This document shows, one piece after another, positions 6,796 to 15,101 of a DNA stretch of 16,824 bases. Position 1 is the first letter of the stretch. Every line of letters starts with the position of its first letter. A model generated the notes under the pieces. That model saw nothing but the letters and a program-made list of their open reading frames with translations. It was not told where the DNA came from and did not search any database. The position numbers and the translations under genes were made by a program. The DNA comes from Deltaproteobacteria bacterium UBA5799 (GTDB lineage Bacteria > Desulfobacterota > GWC2-55-46). The stretch is from assembly GCA_002418185.1 (NCBI GenBank), contig DIDN01000073.1, positions 1 to 16,824 on the forward strand, written 5' to 3'.

Positions 6796-7945
6796 AACGG
6801 TGCCAAAGAGGATAGCGCTTTCAGAGCCCGAGATATCGGGTAACGAATGGAAGTACGTGAAGGAGTGCCTGGACACGGGCTGGGTCTCATCTGCGGGCGC
6901 TTTCGTTACGCGCTTCGAGAAGAGCGTAGCCGCGTATACGGGCGCACGGGAGGCCGTCTCCACCGTCAACGGCACCTCGGCCCTGCATGTGAGCATGGTC
7001 GCGCTGGGGGTCATGCCGGGGGACGAGGTCGTGGTCCCGGCAATCACATTCGTTGCGCCGGTGAACGCCGTAAAATACTGCGGGGCACAGCCCGTGTTCA
7101 TGGACTGCGAACCGGACACCCTCTGCATGGACACTTCCAAGCTCGCGACGTTCCTGAAAAAGGAATGTTTCCGTGGCAAGGACGGCTTCACCTATAACAG
7201 TTCCACAAAGCAGCGCGTAAAGGCAGTCGTGCCTGTGCACGTCTTCGGCCACCCGGCGAGAATGGACGAGCTCGTTGACGCGTGCCTCGGGAGAAATATC
7301 GAAATCATAGAGGACGCAACAGAGAGCCTGGGCTCGGAGTTCATGGGCGGGAAGACCGGCACGTTCGGCGCGGCAGGCTGCTTCTCCTTTAACGGCAACA
7401 AGATAGTCACGACAGGCGGCGGAGGCATGGTCGTGACCGGCGACCGCGCGATCGCCGCCAGGATAAGGCACCTTACGACCCAGGCCAAGGGGGACGACTT
7501 CGAGTACGAGCACGACGAGGTCGGCTACAACTACCGCCTTACCAACATCCAGGCTGCGCTGGGGGTTGCGCAGATGGAGCGGATCGAGGAGTTCGTCTCC
7601 GCCAAGAGGAGGAACGCAGGGTCCTACCGGCGGCTCCTCACGGAAAAGGCAGGGCTCGTCTGGGAGAAGCCCTGGGCCAGGAGCAATTTCTGGCACTCCG
7701 CCATAAGGGCCGGGGAGGAGAAGCGGGGGACTCTCGTAAGGCACCTCGCCGAAAAAGGCATACAGGTCAGGCCGCTGTGGAAACCGGCGCACCTCCTGCC
7801 CATGTACAGGGACTGCCAGGCGTACAGGGTGGAGAACGCCGGGGCTGCTTACAGGAGCTGCCTTAACATACCGAGCGGAGTTGCGCTGAAGGATGAGCAG
7901 ATTGAGCTGGTGGCAGCGGAGATAAACCGTGTGCTCGGGGGCTGA
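6764..7945 (+). CDS. legC: LegC-like PLP-dependent sugar aminotransferase (DegT/DnrJ/EryC1/StrS family)
   Basis: 393 residues. DegT/StrS family: the PLP-binding lysine is Lys213 in SFNGNKIVTTGGGG and Asp184 (IIEDATESLG) is positioned to contact the pyridine nitrogen. The GTSALH segment (70-75) contributes to phosphate binding. The sequence NEWKYVKECLDTGWVSSAG near the N-terminus is typical of the LegC subgroup, which places an amino group at C4 of the 4-keto-6-deoxy-GlcNAc nucleotide made by LegB. The ATG at 6764 has AGGGAG at good distance, though it overlaps legB by 32 bases; a GTG at 6800 would avoid the overlap but has no evident ribosome-binding site. The extra residues are Ser/Thr-rich and may be dispensable. 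Confidence 0.92.
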   Translation: MATSTASTTSETVPKRIALSEPEISGNEWKYVKECLDTGWVSSAGAFVTRFEKSVAAYTGAREAVSTVNGTSALHVSMVALGVMPGDEVVVPAITFVAPVNAVKYCGAQPVFMDCEPDTLCMDTSKLATFLKKECFRGKDGFTYNSSTKQRVKAVVPVHVFGHPARMDELVDACLGRNIEIIEDATESLGSEFMGGKTGTFGAAGCFSFNGNKIVTTGGGGMVVTGDRAIAARIRHLTTQAKGDDFEYEHDEVGYNYRLTNIQAALGVAQMERIEEFVSAKRRNAGSYRRLLTEKAGLVWEKPWARSNFWHSAIRAGEEKRGTLVRHLAEKGIQVRPLWKPAHLLPMYRDCQAYRVENAGAAYRSCLNIPSGVALKDEQIELVAAEINRVLGG

Positions 7946-8575
7946 ATGAAGGGGCGGTTGGTGCTTGTTGGCGGCGGTGGCCACGCCAGGGTCCTTGTGG
8001 AGCTTATAAACATGGCTGGAATTTTCGAGGTTGAGGCGGTGCTGGACCCAGGCCTCGCGCCAGGCACCCTGGTGTCCGGCGCCAGGGTCGCCGGAGGGGA
8101 CGGGCTGCTCCCGTGGCTGTTCTCGCGCGGCGTACGGAACGCGTGCGTGGCGGTCGGGAGCGTGAAAGACAACGCGAGGCGCGCTTCGATTTACCGGATG
8201 CTCAAGGAGGCAGGGTTCAGCCTGCCCGGGCTCGCACACCCGAAGGCAATCGTATCCGAAAGCGCGGCCTTAGGCGAGGGCGCGCAGGTCATGGCCGCGG
8301 CGGTGGTGCAGGCAGGTTCCTCAATCGGGGCGAATTCAATTGTAAACACCAGCGCGACAGTCGAGCACGACTGCAGGATAGGGGCGAATGTACACATCTC
8401 TCCGGGCTCGGTAGTTTGCGGAGGGTGCGAAATAGCGGACGGCGCGTTCGTGGGTGCCGGCGCAACGGTCATCCAGGGCGTGAGAATCGGGGAGAGCGCA
8501 GTCGTTGCAGCTGGTGCCGTCGCCGTGGGTGACGTCCCGCCCGGCATATTGGTAAAGGGGGTCCCGGCGTCGTGA
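7946..8575 (+). CDS. legH: LegH-like (NeuD/PglD family) hexapeptide-repeat acyltransferase
   Basis: 209 residues. The N-terminal nucleotide-sugar-binding part has the VGGGGHA signature (8-14) of the NeuD/PglD family. From about residue 100 the protein is a left-handed beta-helix of hexapeptide repeats (SIGANSIVNTSATVEHDCRI and onward). His141 is the expected catalytic base and His150 lies one coil further on, as in PglD. In the legionaminate pathway LegH acetylates the C4 amino group made by LegC. The acyl donor cannot be read from sequence; acetyl-CoA is the default, but the formyltransferase in this operon could compete for the same amine. ATG follows the legC stop with no gap, and the stop overlaps legI as GTGA. 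Confidence 0.9.
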   Translation: MKGRLVLVGGGGHARVLVELINMAGIFEVEAVLDPGLAPGTLVSGARVAGGDGLLPWLFSRGVRNACVAVGSVKDNARRASIYRMLKEAGFSLPGLAHPKAIVSESAALGEGAQVMAAAVVQAGSSIGANSIVNTSATVEHDCRIGANVHISPGSVVCGGCEIADGAFVGAGATVIQGVRIGESAVVAAGAVAVGDVPPGILVKGVPAS

Positions 8576-9576
8576 GCATCTTCATAATAGGAGAGGCGGG
8601 CGTCAACCACAACGGCAGCCTTGATACGGCGCTCGAAATGGTCGACGCGGCGGCTGAGGCCGGGGCCGACGCCGTCAAGTTCCAGACCTTCAGCGCGGAA
8701 AGGGTCGTAACGATACGCGCCGGGAAGGCCGCTTACCAGACGAAGACGACCGACAGCGGGCCGCAGCTTGAGATGCTACGGAGGTACGAGCTGGACAGAA
8801 AATCTCACATCCGTTTGATGGAACGCTGCCGGGAACGGGGCGTCAGGTTCCTTTCGGCTCCGTTCGACAACGAGAGCATAGACCTCCTTTCCGGCCTCGG
8901 CCTCGATATCTTCAAGGTGCCGTCCGGGGAGATAACGAACCTCCCATATCTCAGGAAAATGGGCAGGCTCGGGAAAGAAGTGCTCCTGTCGACAGGCATG
9001 GCCGAGATGGACGAGGTAGGGGCGGCTATCGAGGCCCTTGTAGTCTCAGGCACCCCGAAAGAACGCATAACCGCGCTCCACTGCAATACCGAATACCCGA
9101 CCCCGATTGAGGACGCGAACCTCCTGGCAATGGCGGCCATGAAGCGAGCCCTCAACATAAAGGTGGGGTATTCGGACCACACCCCGGGCATCGAGCCGGC
9201 GCTCGCGGCAGCCGCGCTCGGGGCAGTGGTCATAGAGAAACACTTCACCCTCGATAGAAATATGGAAGGCCCTGATCATAAGGCGTCCCTGGAACCCGGA
9301 GAGCTGAAGGCAATGGCCATCGGGATAAGGAAGATAGAGAAGGCGCTCGGAGCCGGGATTAAAATACCGACGCGCTCAGAGTCGGCGAACAGGGCTTTTT
9401 TGAGGAAGAGCATAGTCGCGGCCAGGGCTATAAGAAAAGGGGAGGCGCTTTCCGAGGAGGACCTGGCCGTCAAAAGACCTGGTAACGGCATAAGCCCCAT
9501 GCTCTGGGACAGGGTCGTGGGCTCGGCCGCTACAAGGGACTTTGCACCTGACGACCTCATAGAGGCAGAGGTTTAG
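8572..9576 (+). CDS. legI: LegI-like N,N'-diacetyllegionaminate synthase (NeuB family)
   Basis: 334 residues, the normal length for NeuB-type synthases. The N-terminal TIM barrel carries GEAGVNHNGS (7-16), VKFQTF (35-40), GYSDHTPG (199-206) and EKHFTLDRNMEGPDH (222-236), the conserved metal, sugar and PEP-site motifs. A C-terminal SAF (antifreeze-like) domain runs from about 277 with KRPGNGISP (301-309). The enzyme condenses a 2,4-diacylamino-2,4,6-trideoxy-mannose with phosphoenolpyruvate to form the nine-carbon acid. By sequence alone it could also be a PseI or NeuB, but the neighbours (LegB, LegC, LegH and PtmE) point to legionaminate. The GTG start overlaps the legH stop by 4 bases. Confidence 0.93.
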   Translation: MSIFIIGEAGVNHNGSLDTALEMVDAAAEAGADAVKFQTFSAERVVTIRAGKAAYQTKTTDSGPQLEMLRRYELDRKSHIRLMERCRERGVRFLSAPFDNESIDLLSGLGLDIFKVPSGEITNLPYLRKMGRLGKEVLLSTGMAEMDEVGAAIEALVVSGTPKERITALHCNTEYPTPIEDANLLAMAAMKRALNIKVGYSDHTPGIEPALAAAALGAVVIEKHFTLDRNMEGPDHKASLEPGELKAMAIGIRKIEKALGAGIKIPTRSESANRAFLRKSIVAARAIRKGEALSEEDLAVKRPGNGISPMLWDRVVGSAATRDFAPDDLIEAEV

Positions 9577-9578
9577 CT

Positions 9579-10742
9579 TTGAAGAGGAGGGTCGCGGTCG
9601 TAACCGGCACGAGGGCTGAGTACGGGCTGCTTTACTGGATAATAAAAGGCATATACGAGGACAGCTCGCTTGAGCTCCAACTCATAGCGACAGGCATGCA
9701 CCTTTCCCCGGAGTTCGGGTTTACGGTGAAGGAAATTGAGGAGGACGGCTTCCCGATAGCCGAAAGGGTGGAGATGATTCTAAGCTCTGATACCGAGCAC
9801 TCGATAGCCGCCTCGATGGGTATTGGCGTCATGGGGTTCGGAAAGGCGTACGAGAGGCTCAGGCCCGATATGCTTGTTCTTCTGGGCGACAGGTTCGAGG
9901 TCCTCTCTGCCGCGATTGCGGCAGTGCCCTTCAGGATACCTGTCGCGCACATACACGGCGGCGAATCGACCGAGAGCCTCATTGACGAGCAGATACGACA
10001 CGCCGTAACGAAGCTGAGCCACCTTCATTTCACCTCGACCGAGGCATACGGGAAGAGGGTGGTGCAGATGGGCGAGGACCCGGAGAACGTAATCTGTTCC
10101 GGCGCGCCGGGACTCGATAACATCCGGAAGCTCAGGCTCATGGAGCGGCGCGAGCTCGAAAGGAGGCTCGGGGTCCCGAAAGGCCGCGGCATCGGCGTGC
10201 TCACGTATCATCCTGTAACGCTCGACGAGGACCCGTCCGGCGGCCTCAAGGAGGTCCTCAAAACCGTATCTGATCTCAATGACGGCCTTTTCTGGGTGAT
10301 GACGTTCCCCAACGCGGACACCGGCGGACGGGCAATATGCGAAGAGCTTCTGAGGTTCGAGGAAAGGAGACCGGAGACGGCCAGGTGCTTTCACTCCCTC
10401 GGACGGGTCCAGTACATTTCGCTACTGAAGGCAGCCTCGGTCATGCTCGGCAATTCTTCGAGCGGCATAATCGAAGCCCCCTCCTTCGGACTCCCGGTCG
10501 TAAACGTGGGCGGCAGGCAGGACGGGAGGATAAGGGCGAAAAACGTCATAGACGTCAAGCCCCGGTCCGGAGAGATTTCGATGGCCCTCAAGAAGGCCCT
10601 TTCCCCGGAATTCAGGGCGTCGCTCGACGGTCTTGAGAGCCCCTACGGCAATGGGGGCGCAAGCGGCAGGATAGTAAGGGCCATAAAAGAGGCGCGGACT
10701 GAAAGACTTCTGAAGAAGAGGTTCAGGGACCTGCCGGCGTGA
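9579..10742 (+). CDS. legG: LegG-like hydrolysing nucleotide-sugar 2-epimerase (NeuC family)
   Basis: 387 residues, GT-B fold epimerase of the NeuC/WecB superfamily. Visible motifs are TGTRAEYG (9-16), LLGDRFEV (101-108), HIHGGE (124-129) and the nucleotide-binding GNSSSGIIEAPSFG (291-304). The GNSSSGIIE form and the TRAEYG start favour the hydrolysing NeuC/LegG group over the non-hydrolysing WecB group. It removes the nucleotide and inverts C2 to give the free manno sugar used by LegI. The start is TTG, 2 bases after the legI stop, with a GAGG-type site inside the legI end. The stop overlaps the next gene as GTGA. Confidence 0.92.
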   Translation: MKRRVAVVTGTRAEYGLLYWIIKGIYEDSSLELQLIATGMHLSPEFGFTVKEIEEDGFPIAERVEMILSSDTEHSIAASMGIGVMGFGKAYERLRPDMLVLLGDRFEVLSAAIAAVPFRIPVAHIHGGESTESLIDEQIRHAVTKLSHLHFTSTEAYGKRVVQMGEDPENVICSGAPGLDNIRKLRLMERRELERRLGVPKGRGIGVLTYHPVTLDEDPSGGLKEVLKTVSDLNDGLFWVMTFPNADTGGRAICEELLRFEERRPETARCFHSLGRVQYISLLKAASVMLGNSSSGIIEAPSFGLPVVNVGGRQDGRIRAKNVIDVKPRSGEISMALKKALSPEFRASLDGLESPYGNGGASGRIVRAIKEARTERLLKKRFRDLPA

Positions 10743-11629
10743 AAAGGTATGTATTCATAGGTTCGGTGGACTTTAGCCGCTCGTGCCTTGAGGCCATGCT
10801 CAAAATGGGCCTCTCCATAGCCGGGGTATTCTGCCTCGAAAGGGGTGCGGCCTCCGCGAATAGCGACTATGCGGACCTGGGCGAGGTCGCCGGAAGGCTC
10901 GGGAGGCCTTGCAGGTACTTCAATAGGATAAAGGATGAGGCCGAGAACATAAGGGCGCTTGAGCCGGATGTCATTTTCGTAATGGGGCTGTCGCAGATAG
11001 TCCCGCAGGAGATACTCGACATCCCTTATGTCGGGACGATCGGGAGCCACCCGGCGCTCCTGCCCCGGAACAGGGGCAGGCACCCGCTCATATGGGCGAT
11101 TGCCAACGGCCTTACAAGGAGCGGCCTTACTTTTTTCTGGCTGGACCGGGGGGTCGACACCGGCGACATCTGGGCGCAAAGGGGTTTCGCCATCGGGCCT
11201 GAGGACGACGCCTCGACGGTCTACGAAAGGGTAAAGGGGCTCGCCTGCGAGATGCTTGAAGCGCACATACCGGAGCTTGAGAAGGGGATCGCGAGGAGAA
11301 AAAAGCAGGACAGCTCCATTGCCAATACCTTGAGGAAAAGGACCGCAAAGGACGGCGAGATAGACTGGAGGATGGGAAGCAAAAGGATATGCGACCTCAT
11401 AAGGGCCCTTTACAGGCCCTATCCCGGAGCGCACTGTATGCATAACGGCAGGGAAGTGAAGGTGTGGAAGGGGAAGGAGTACAAGGCAAGCGGGGCTGTC
11501 CGCGGCCTTGAGCCGGGGAAGGTGCTTTCGTCTGACCGCGGGAGCATAGTCGTAAAGACCGGCGACGGCGCGATAGAGCTTCTGGAGCACGGGTTCGAGC
11601 GCCTCCCTGGCGCGGGGGAATACCTTTGA
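10739..11629 (+). CDS. Sugar N-formyltransferase-like protein (Fmt superfamily)
   Basis: 296 residues with the two-part build of formyl-THF-dependent formyltransferases. The N-terminal catalytic domain has SHPALLPRNRGRHP (103-116) and DRGVDTGDI (136-144); a C-terminal Fmt_C-like domain covers about 205-290. The usual triad is Asn-x-His plus Asp. Here His104 and Asp140 are present but the Asn position is Gly102. Length, the RNRGRHP loop and the operon argue against a housekeeping Met-tRNA formyltransferase; it resembles formyltransferases found in glycan clusters. The likely substrate is an amino sugar or nonulosonate intermediate, giving an N-formyl group, but this is inference. GTG start overlaps legG; the next gene overlaps its stop. 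Confidence 0.82.
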   Translation: MKRYVFIGSVDFSRSCLEAMLKMGLSIAGVFCLERGAASANSDYADLGEVAGRLGRPCRYFNRIKDEAENIRALEPDVIFVMGLSQIVPQEILDIPYVGTIGSHPALLPRNRGRHPLIWAIANGLTRSGLTFFWLDRGVDTGDIWAQRGFAIGPEDDASTVYERVKGLACEMLEAHIPELEKGIARRKKQDSSIANTLRKRTAKDGEIDWRMGSKRICDLIRALYRPYPGAHCMHNGREVKVWKGKEYKASGAVRGLEPGKVLSSDRGSIVVKTGDGAIELLEHGFERLPGAGEYL

Positions 11630-12291
11630 GGGTGCTTGTCATATCCCCCCATCCGGATGACGAGACGCTCGGATGCGGCGGAACTCTTCTCAAGCACGCG
11701 GACAGGGGCGACGAGCTCTTTTGGGTGATCGTAACGGGCATGTCGTCTGAAGCGGGGTTCGAAAGGGAGCGTGTCGAAAGGAGGGAAGAGGAGATAGCGC
11801 TTGTCTCAAAGGCATACGGGTTCAGGGAGGTGATGAAATTGGGCTACCCGGCGGCCAAGCTCGACACGGCCCCGAGGGCAGGACTTGTCGAGAGCATATC
11901 TGATGCCTTCCATGCCGCAAGGCCGGAAGCCGTTTACATACCGCACCCTGGCGACATACATTCGGACCACAGGGCCGCCTCCGAGGCGGCGCTCTCGGCT
12001 GCAAAGGCTTTCAGGTGCCCCTGGATAAAAAGGATATCCGCTTTCGAGACCCTCTCGGAGACCGAGTTCGCACCCCCGCTCGCGGATAGGGCCTTCCTGC
12101 CGAACAGCTTCTCGGACATAAACGGGTTTATTGAGCGTAAGATAGAGATCATGAAGACATATGCCGGAGAGACAGGGGAGCACCCGTTCCCGAGGAGCGG
12201 CGAGAGAATGGCCGCGCTTGCCGTCATGAGGGGCGGGGCCGCGGGCGTGAGGCACGCCGAGGCCTTCATGGTCCTTAAGGAGATATGGTGA
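11626..12291 (+). CDS. PIG-L/LmbE family zinc deacetylase
   Basis: 221 residues. The zinc-binding and catalytic motif PHPDDE (8-13) and the second ligand motif HSDH (112-115) are intact, as in GlcNAc-PI de-N-acetylase, MshB and BshB. The family hydrolyses N-acetyl groups from GlcNAc-type compounds. No signal peptide is visible, so it acts in the cytoplasm. It is translationally coupled to the formyltransferase (TTGA overlap), suggesting a de-N-acetylate-then-formylate pair acting on the legionaminate or a precursor. Alternatively it edits a GlcNAc-level intermediate early in the pathway. TTG at 11626 is the likely start; GTG at 11632 would remove only two residues. Confidence 0.88.
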   Translation: MRVLVISPHPDDETLGCGGTLLKHADRGDELFWVIVTGMSSEAGFERERVERREEEIALVSKAYGFREVMKLGYPAAKLDTAPRAGLVESISDAFHAARPEAVYIPHPGDIHSDHRAASEAALSAAKAFRCPWIKRISAFETLSETEFAPPLADRAFLPNSFSDINGFIERKIEIMKTYAGETGEHPFPRSGERMAALAVMRGGAAGVRHAEAFMVLKEIW

Positions 12292-13370
12292 TGGACGCTC
12301 AAAAGGTCAAGTCGCTTGCCATAGGCCCGGATGCCACGATAAAGGAGGCGATGCAGGGCATCAACGGCTCCGGCGAAAAGATTCTTTTCGTTACCGATGA
12401 GCGGGGCGGCCTCATGGGGGTCGTTACGGACGGGGACATAAGGAGGGGGATAATCAACGGCCTCGACCTCTCGTCCCCCCTGAAAAAAGTCATGAGGCCG
12501 GATTTCATCTGCCTCAGCCGGGGCGATATCGACATAAAGAAGAGGGCAAAGGCGCTCATGAAGAAGCACCACATCGAATACGTGCCGGTCCTCAACCGGA
12601 ACAGGGAGCTCGTGGACATCATCTCCTGGATCGACTGCCTCAACGGGAACGGCAGGCAGCCTAAGGAGACGCTCAAGCACCCGGTAGTCATAATGGCCGG
12701 GGGCATGGGCACGAGGCTCGACCCCTTTACCAGGATCCTCCCCAAGCCGCTCATCCCCTACGGCAGCAAGCCCATAATCGAGCACATAATGGACGGGCTC
12801 AACGAATGGGGGTTCGAGGAGTTCATACTCGTCCTCAACTACAAAAAAGAGGTCATAAAGCTCTATTTCGGGGAGGGCAGGCGGCGGTACTCGGTCGAGT
12901 TCGTGGAGGAGGACGGGTTCTGCGGCACAGCAGGCGGCGTAAGCCTCCTCAAGGACAGGCTCAAGGGCACCTTCATGCTGACGAACTGCGACACCGTCCT
13001 CGAGACCGACTACCGGGAGATACTGAGATGGCACGTCGAAAAGGGGAACGTCCTTACGATCATCGGCTCCCACAGGGAGGTGTCGATACCTTACGGCGTG
13101 CTGAACATGGCCAACGGCGCGTTCGTTGACATAAAGGAAAAACCCAAGCTCGATTTCTTCATAAACACCGGCACCTATGTGGTCGAGCCAGAGGTGCTCG
13201 GCCTGCTTGAAAAAGGGAGGCGCGCGGACATGGACTCTCTGATAACACTGGCCAAGAAGATGTACCCGGACAGGGTAAGCGTATTCCCGAGCTGGGGGAA
13301 CTGGTTCGACGTCGGCAAATGGGACGAGTACAGGATGAGCCTTAAAAGGATGGAATCGATTGAGAATTGA
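12291..13370 (+). CDS. ptmE: PtmE-like CBS-domain nucleotidyltransferase (GlcN-1-P guanylyltransferase)
   Basis: 359 residues. Two CBS domains occupy about 8-55 and 70-117, followed by a sugar-1-phosphate nucleotidyltransferase domain with MAGGMGTRL (135-143), PKPLIPYGSKP (151-161), CGTAGG (211-216) and NCD (232-234). This CBS plus NTP-transferase layout is that of Campylobacter PtmE, which makes GDP-glucosamine and so commits the pathway to GDP-linked intermediates. The CBS pair may sense an adenine nucleotide. The ATG at 12291 is preferred because AAGGAG at 12277-12282 is then 8 bases away; ATG 12285 and GTG 12288 are too close to it. The start overlaps the deacetylase stop by one base (TGATG); the end overlaps ptmA by 11 bases. 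Confidence 0.88.
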   Translation: MDAQKVKSLAIGPDATIKEAMQGINGSGEKILFVTDERGGLMGVVTDGDIRRGIINGLDLSSPLKKVMRPDFICLSRGDIDIKKRAKALMKKHHIEYVPVLNRNRELVDIISWIDCLNGNGRQPKETLKHPVVIMAGGMGTRLDPFTRILPKPLIPYGSKPIIEHIMDGLNEWGFEEFILVLNYKKEVIKLYFGEGRRRYSVEFVEEDGFCGTAGGVSLLKDRLKGTFMLTNCDTVLETDYREILRWHVEKGNVLTIIGSHREVSIPYGVLNMANGAFVDIKEKPKLDFFINTGTYVVEPEVLGLLEKGRRADMDSLITLAKKMYPDRVSVFPSWGNWFDVGKWDEYRMSLKRMESIEN

Positions 13371-14136
13371 TACCGGTATCTTCTCCTGCAGAGGGAAAAC
13401 GGCGCTCGTTGCCGGAGGGTGCGGACTGATAGGCGCCGCTGGTATAGCGGCGCTCGTTGGATCAGGCGCATCGGTCATAGCGGCGGATATAGACGGAAAG
13501 AGGGGCAGGGCCTTGAGCGAAGCAACGGGGTGCGACTTTGTAAGACTCGATATCGGGTCCGAAGCCTCGGTAAGGGCGTGTTTGAGGGAGGCGGTGGGGA
13601 AAGCCGGGCGGCTCGACGTACTCGTCAACTCAGCCTACCCGAGGACGAAGGACTGGGGCCGTGAGCTCGAAAAAAACGCTTTCAGCTCGTGGGAAAAGAA
13701 CGTGAACAGCCATCTCGCAGGCGGCTTCCTCCTGAGCCGCCTCGCGTGCGAGGAGATGAAGGCAACCGGAGGCGGGAGCGTCATAAGCATAGCCTCGATA
13801 TACGGCGTGGTCGGCCCGGATTTCTCGCTATACTCCGGGACCGACATGACATTGCCCGCGGCCTATCCCGCCATAAAGGCCGGGATGCTCGGGTACACGA
13901 GATATCTCGCGGCCCGTTACGGCGGGTACGGCGTAAGGGTAAACGCGGTCTCGCCCGGCGGGGTCAGAAACGGCCAGCCCGCCTCGTTCGTGAGGCGATA
14001 CTCGGCAAAGGTGCCGCTTAAAAGGATGGCCGCGCCCGAAGACGTCTCCGGGGCCATAGTCTTCCTTGCCTCCGGCGCGTCAGGCTACATGACCGGACAG
14101 AACCTGATCGTGGACGGGGGGCTTACTGCCGTATGA
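13360..14136 (+). CDS. ptmA: PtmA-like short-chain dehydrogenase/reductase
   Basis: 258 residues, classical SDR length. Cofactor-binding GGCGLIG (19-25), catalytic Ser146 in SIASIYG and Tyr169-x3-Lys173 (YPAIK) are present, and the C-terminus ends in the family-typical MTGQNLIVDGG. The VNSAYPR segment (89-95) replaces the usual NNAG. It matches PtmA of the Campylobacter legionaminate/flagellin-modification locus by domain and by its place beside PtmE and PtmF. PtmA and PtmF are genetically tied to making the GDP-sugar precursor; I do not assign an exact reaction. TTG at 13360, with AAGGA 9 bases upstream, is the only plausible start I found. The gene overlaps both neighbours. Confidence 0.82.
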   Translation: MRIDTGIFSCRGKTALVAGGCGLIGAAGIAALVGSGASVIAADIDGKRGRALSEATGCDFVRLDIGSEASVRACLREAVGKAGRLDVLVNSAYPRTKDWGRELEKNAFSSWEKNVNSHLAGGFLLSRLACEEMKATGGGSVISIASIYGVVGPDFSLYSGTDMTLPAAYPAIKAGMLGYTRYLAARYGGYGVRVNAVSPGGVRNGQPASFVRRYSAKVPLKRMAAPEDVSGAIVFLASGASGYMTGQNLIVDGGLTAV

Positions 14137-15101
14137 AGGCGCTGGTGGCGGGTTTCGGCTCGGCGGGTAAAAGGCACCTCTCCAACCTCCTGGATACGGA
14201 AGGCATGGATAGCGTGACGGTCCTTACGAGGCACCGGTCGGGCGAGCGGCACGGCACGCCGAGCGTTAGGTTCGTAGGCTCCCTTGACGAGGTCGGGGAA
14301 AAGGGCGAGCCGACCGGGGCGGATTTCGCGATACTCGCCAATGAAACGTGCAAGCACCTTGAGACGGCCGTAGCGCTTGCGAGAAAGGGTATGGACCTCT
14401 TCATAGAAAAGCCGCTTTCGCACAGCATCGAGGGTGTCGAGTCGCTCGTAGACGCAGTCGGAAAGAGCGGGGTCAGGGTCTTTGTCGCGTATAACATGAG
14501 GTTCTTGGGCGTAATTAGGATGCTGAAGGACAAGCTCAAGGGCGGCTCCGTTGGCGAGCCGTATTTCGCTCGCATAGAGGCGGGCCAGTTCCTGCCGCAC
14601 TGGAGGCCGGGGGCCGATTACAGGAAGGGCTATAGCGGAAGCAGGAAAAGGGGAGGAGGGGTGCACCTCGACCTCTCCCACGAACTGGACTACATGCGTT
14701 TTCTTTTCGGAGACCCGGTATCATGGAAGACGGCGAGGGCGGGCGTAAGCTCCCTTGAAATAGACTCAGAGGACGTATTCGAGGGCATATACCGTTACGA
14801 GAACGGGTTCATCTGCAGCGTCCACCTCGACTACCTCCAGAGGCGGAAGACGAGGAAGATAACCGTCGTGGGCAGCAAAGGCAGGGTCGAATGCGACCTC
14901 GTGGAAGGGAGCATGGTATCGGAGAGCAGGGGCAGTACCGAACGCATAGACGACGAGAGCCTCTTCGGTCTCGACGGCACCTACAAGGACGAGCTTGTAT
15001 ATTTTCTCGGCGCTTTGAAGAGCGGCAAAGAGCCGGAGCCCGGCCTTCAGGACGGCATAGCGGTGCTCAGGCTCCTGGAGGACTCCGGTGTACGGCAATA
15101 A
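14133..15101 (+). CDS. ptmF: PtmF-like Gfo/Idh/MocA family oxidoreductase
   Basis: 322 residues. N-terminal Rossmann fold with GFGSAGKRH (7-15) and the signature EKP (92-94, in FIEKPLS). The C-terminal substrate domain includes GGGVHLDLSHELDYM near 180-195, whose histidines sit where the family's catalytic His/Asp lie. These enzymes oxidise or reduce sugar hydroxyls with a nicotinamide cofactor. Position between PtmA and LegF matches the ptm/leg gene set, so it probably helps make the amino-sugar precursor, but the substrate is unknown. ATGA overlap with ptmA and a 14-base overlap with legF indicate tight translational coupling. Confidence 0.82.
   Translation: MKALVAGFGSAGKRHLSNLLDTEGMDSVTVLTRHRSGERHGTPSVRFVGSLDEVGEKGEPTGADFAILANETCKHLETAVALARKGMDLFIEKPLSHSIEGVESLVDAVGKSGVRVFVAYNMRFLGVIRMLKDKLKGGSVGEPYFARIEAGQFLPHWRPGADYRKGYSGSRKRGGGVHLDLSHELDYMRFLFGDPVSWKTARAGVSSLEIDSEDVFEGIYRYENGFICSVHLDYLQRRKTRKITVVGSKGRVECDLVEGSMVSESRGSTERIDDESLFGLDGTYKDELVYFLGALKSGKEPEPGLQDGIAVLRLLEDSGVRQ

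Noticed and set aside
6887..8239. Open frame of 450 codons on the minus strand opposite legC and legH
   Set aside because: Antisense to two genes with intact catalytic motifs; no recognisable domain and no credible ribosome-binding context.
5797..10742. Pseudaminic acid rather than legionaminic acid pathway
   Set aside because: No PseB-type inverting dehydratase or PseG-type hydrolase is seen; instead there is a NeuC-type epimerase, a LegC-type aminotransferase and a PtmE-type guanylyltransferase.
10739..11629. Housekeeping methionyl-tRNA formyltransferase
   Set aside because: It is embedded and translationally coupled within a nonulosonate operon, lacks the usual Asn of the NxH motif and carries the RNRGRHP loop of glycan-cluster relatives.
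11934..13628. Long open frame on the minus strand opposite the deacetylase, ptmE and ptmA genes
   Set aside because: It lies entirely antisense to well-recognised genes, its product is low in family-like motifs and rich in His, Pro and Arg, and such frames arise from codon bias in GC-rich DNA.
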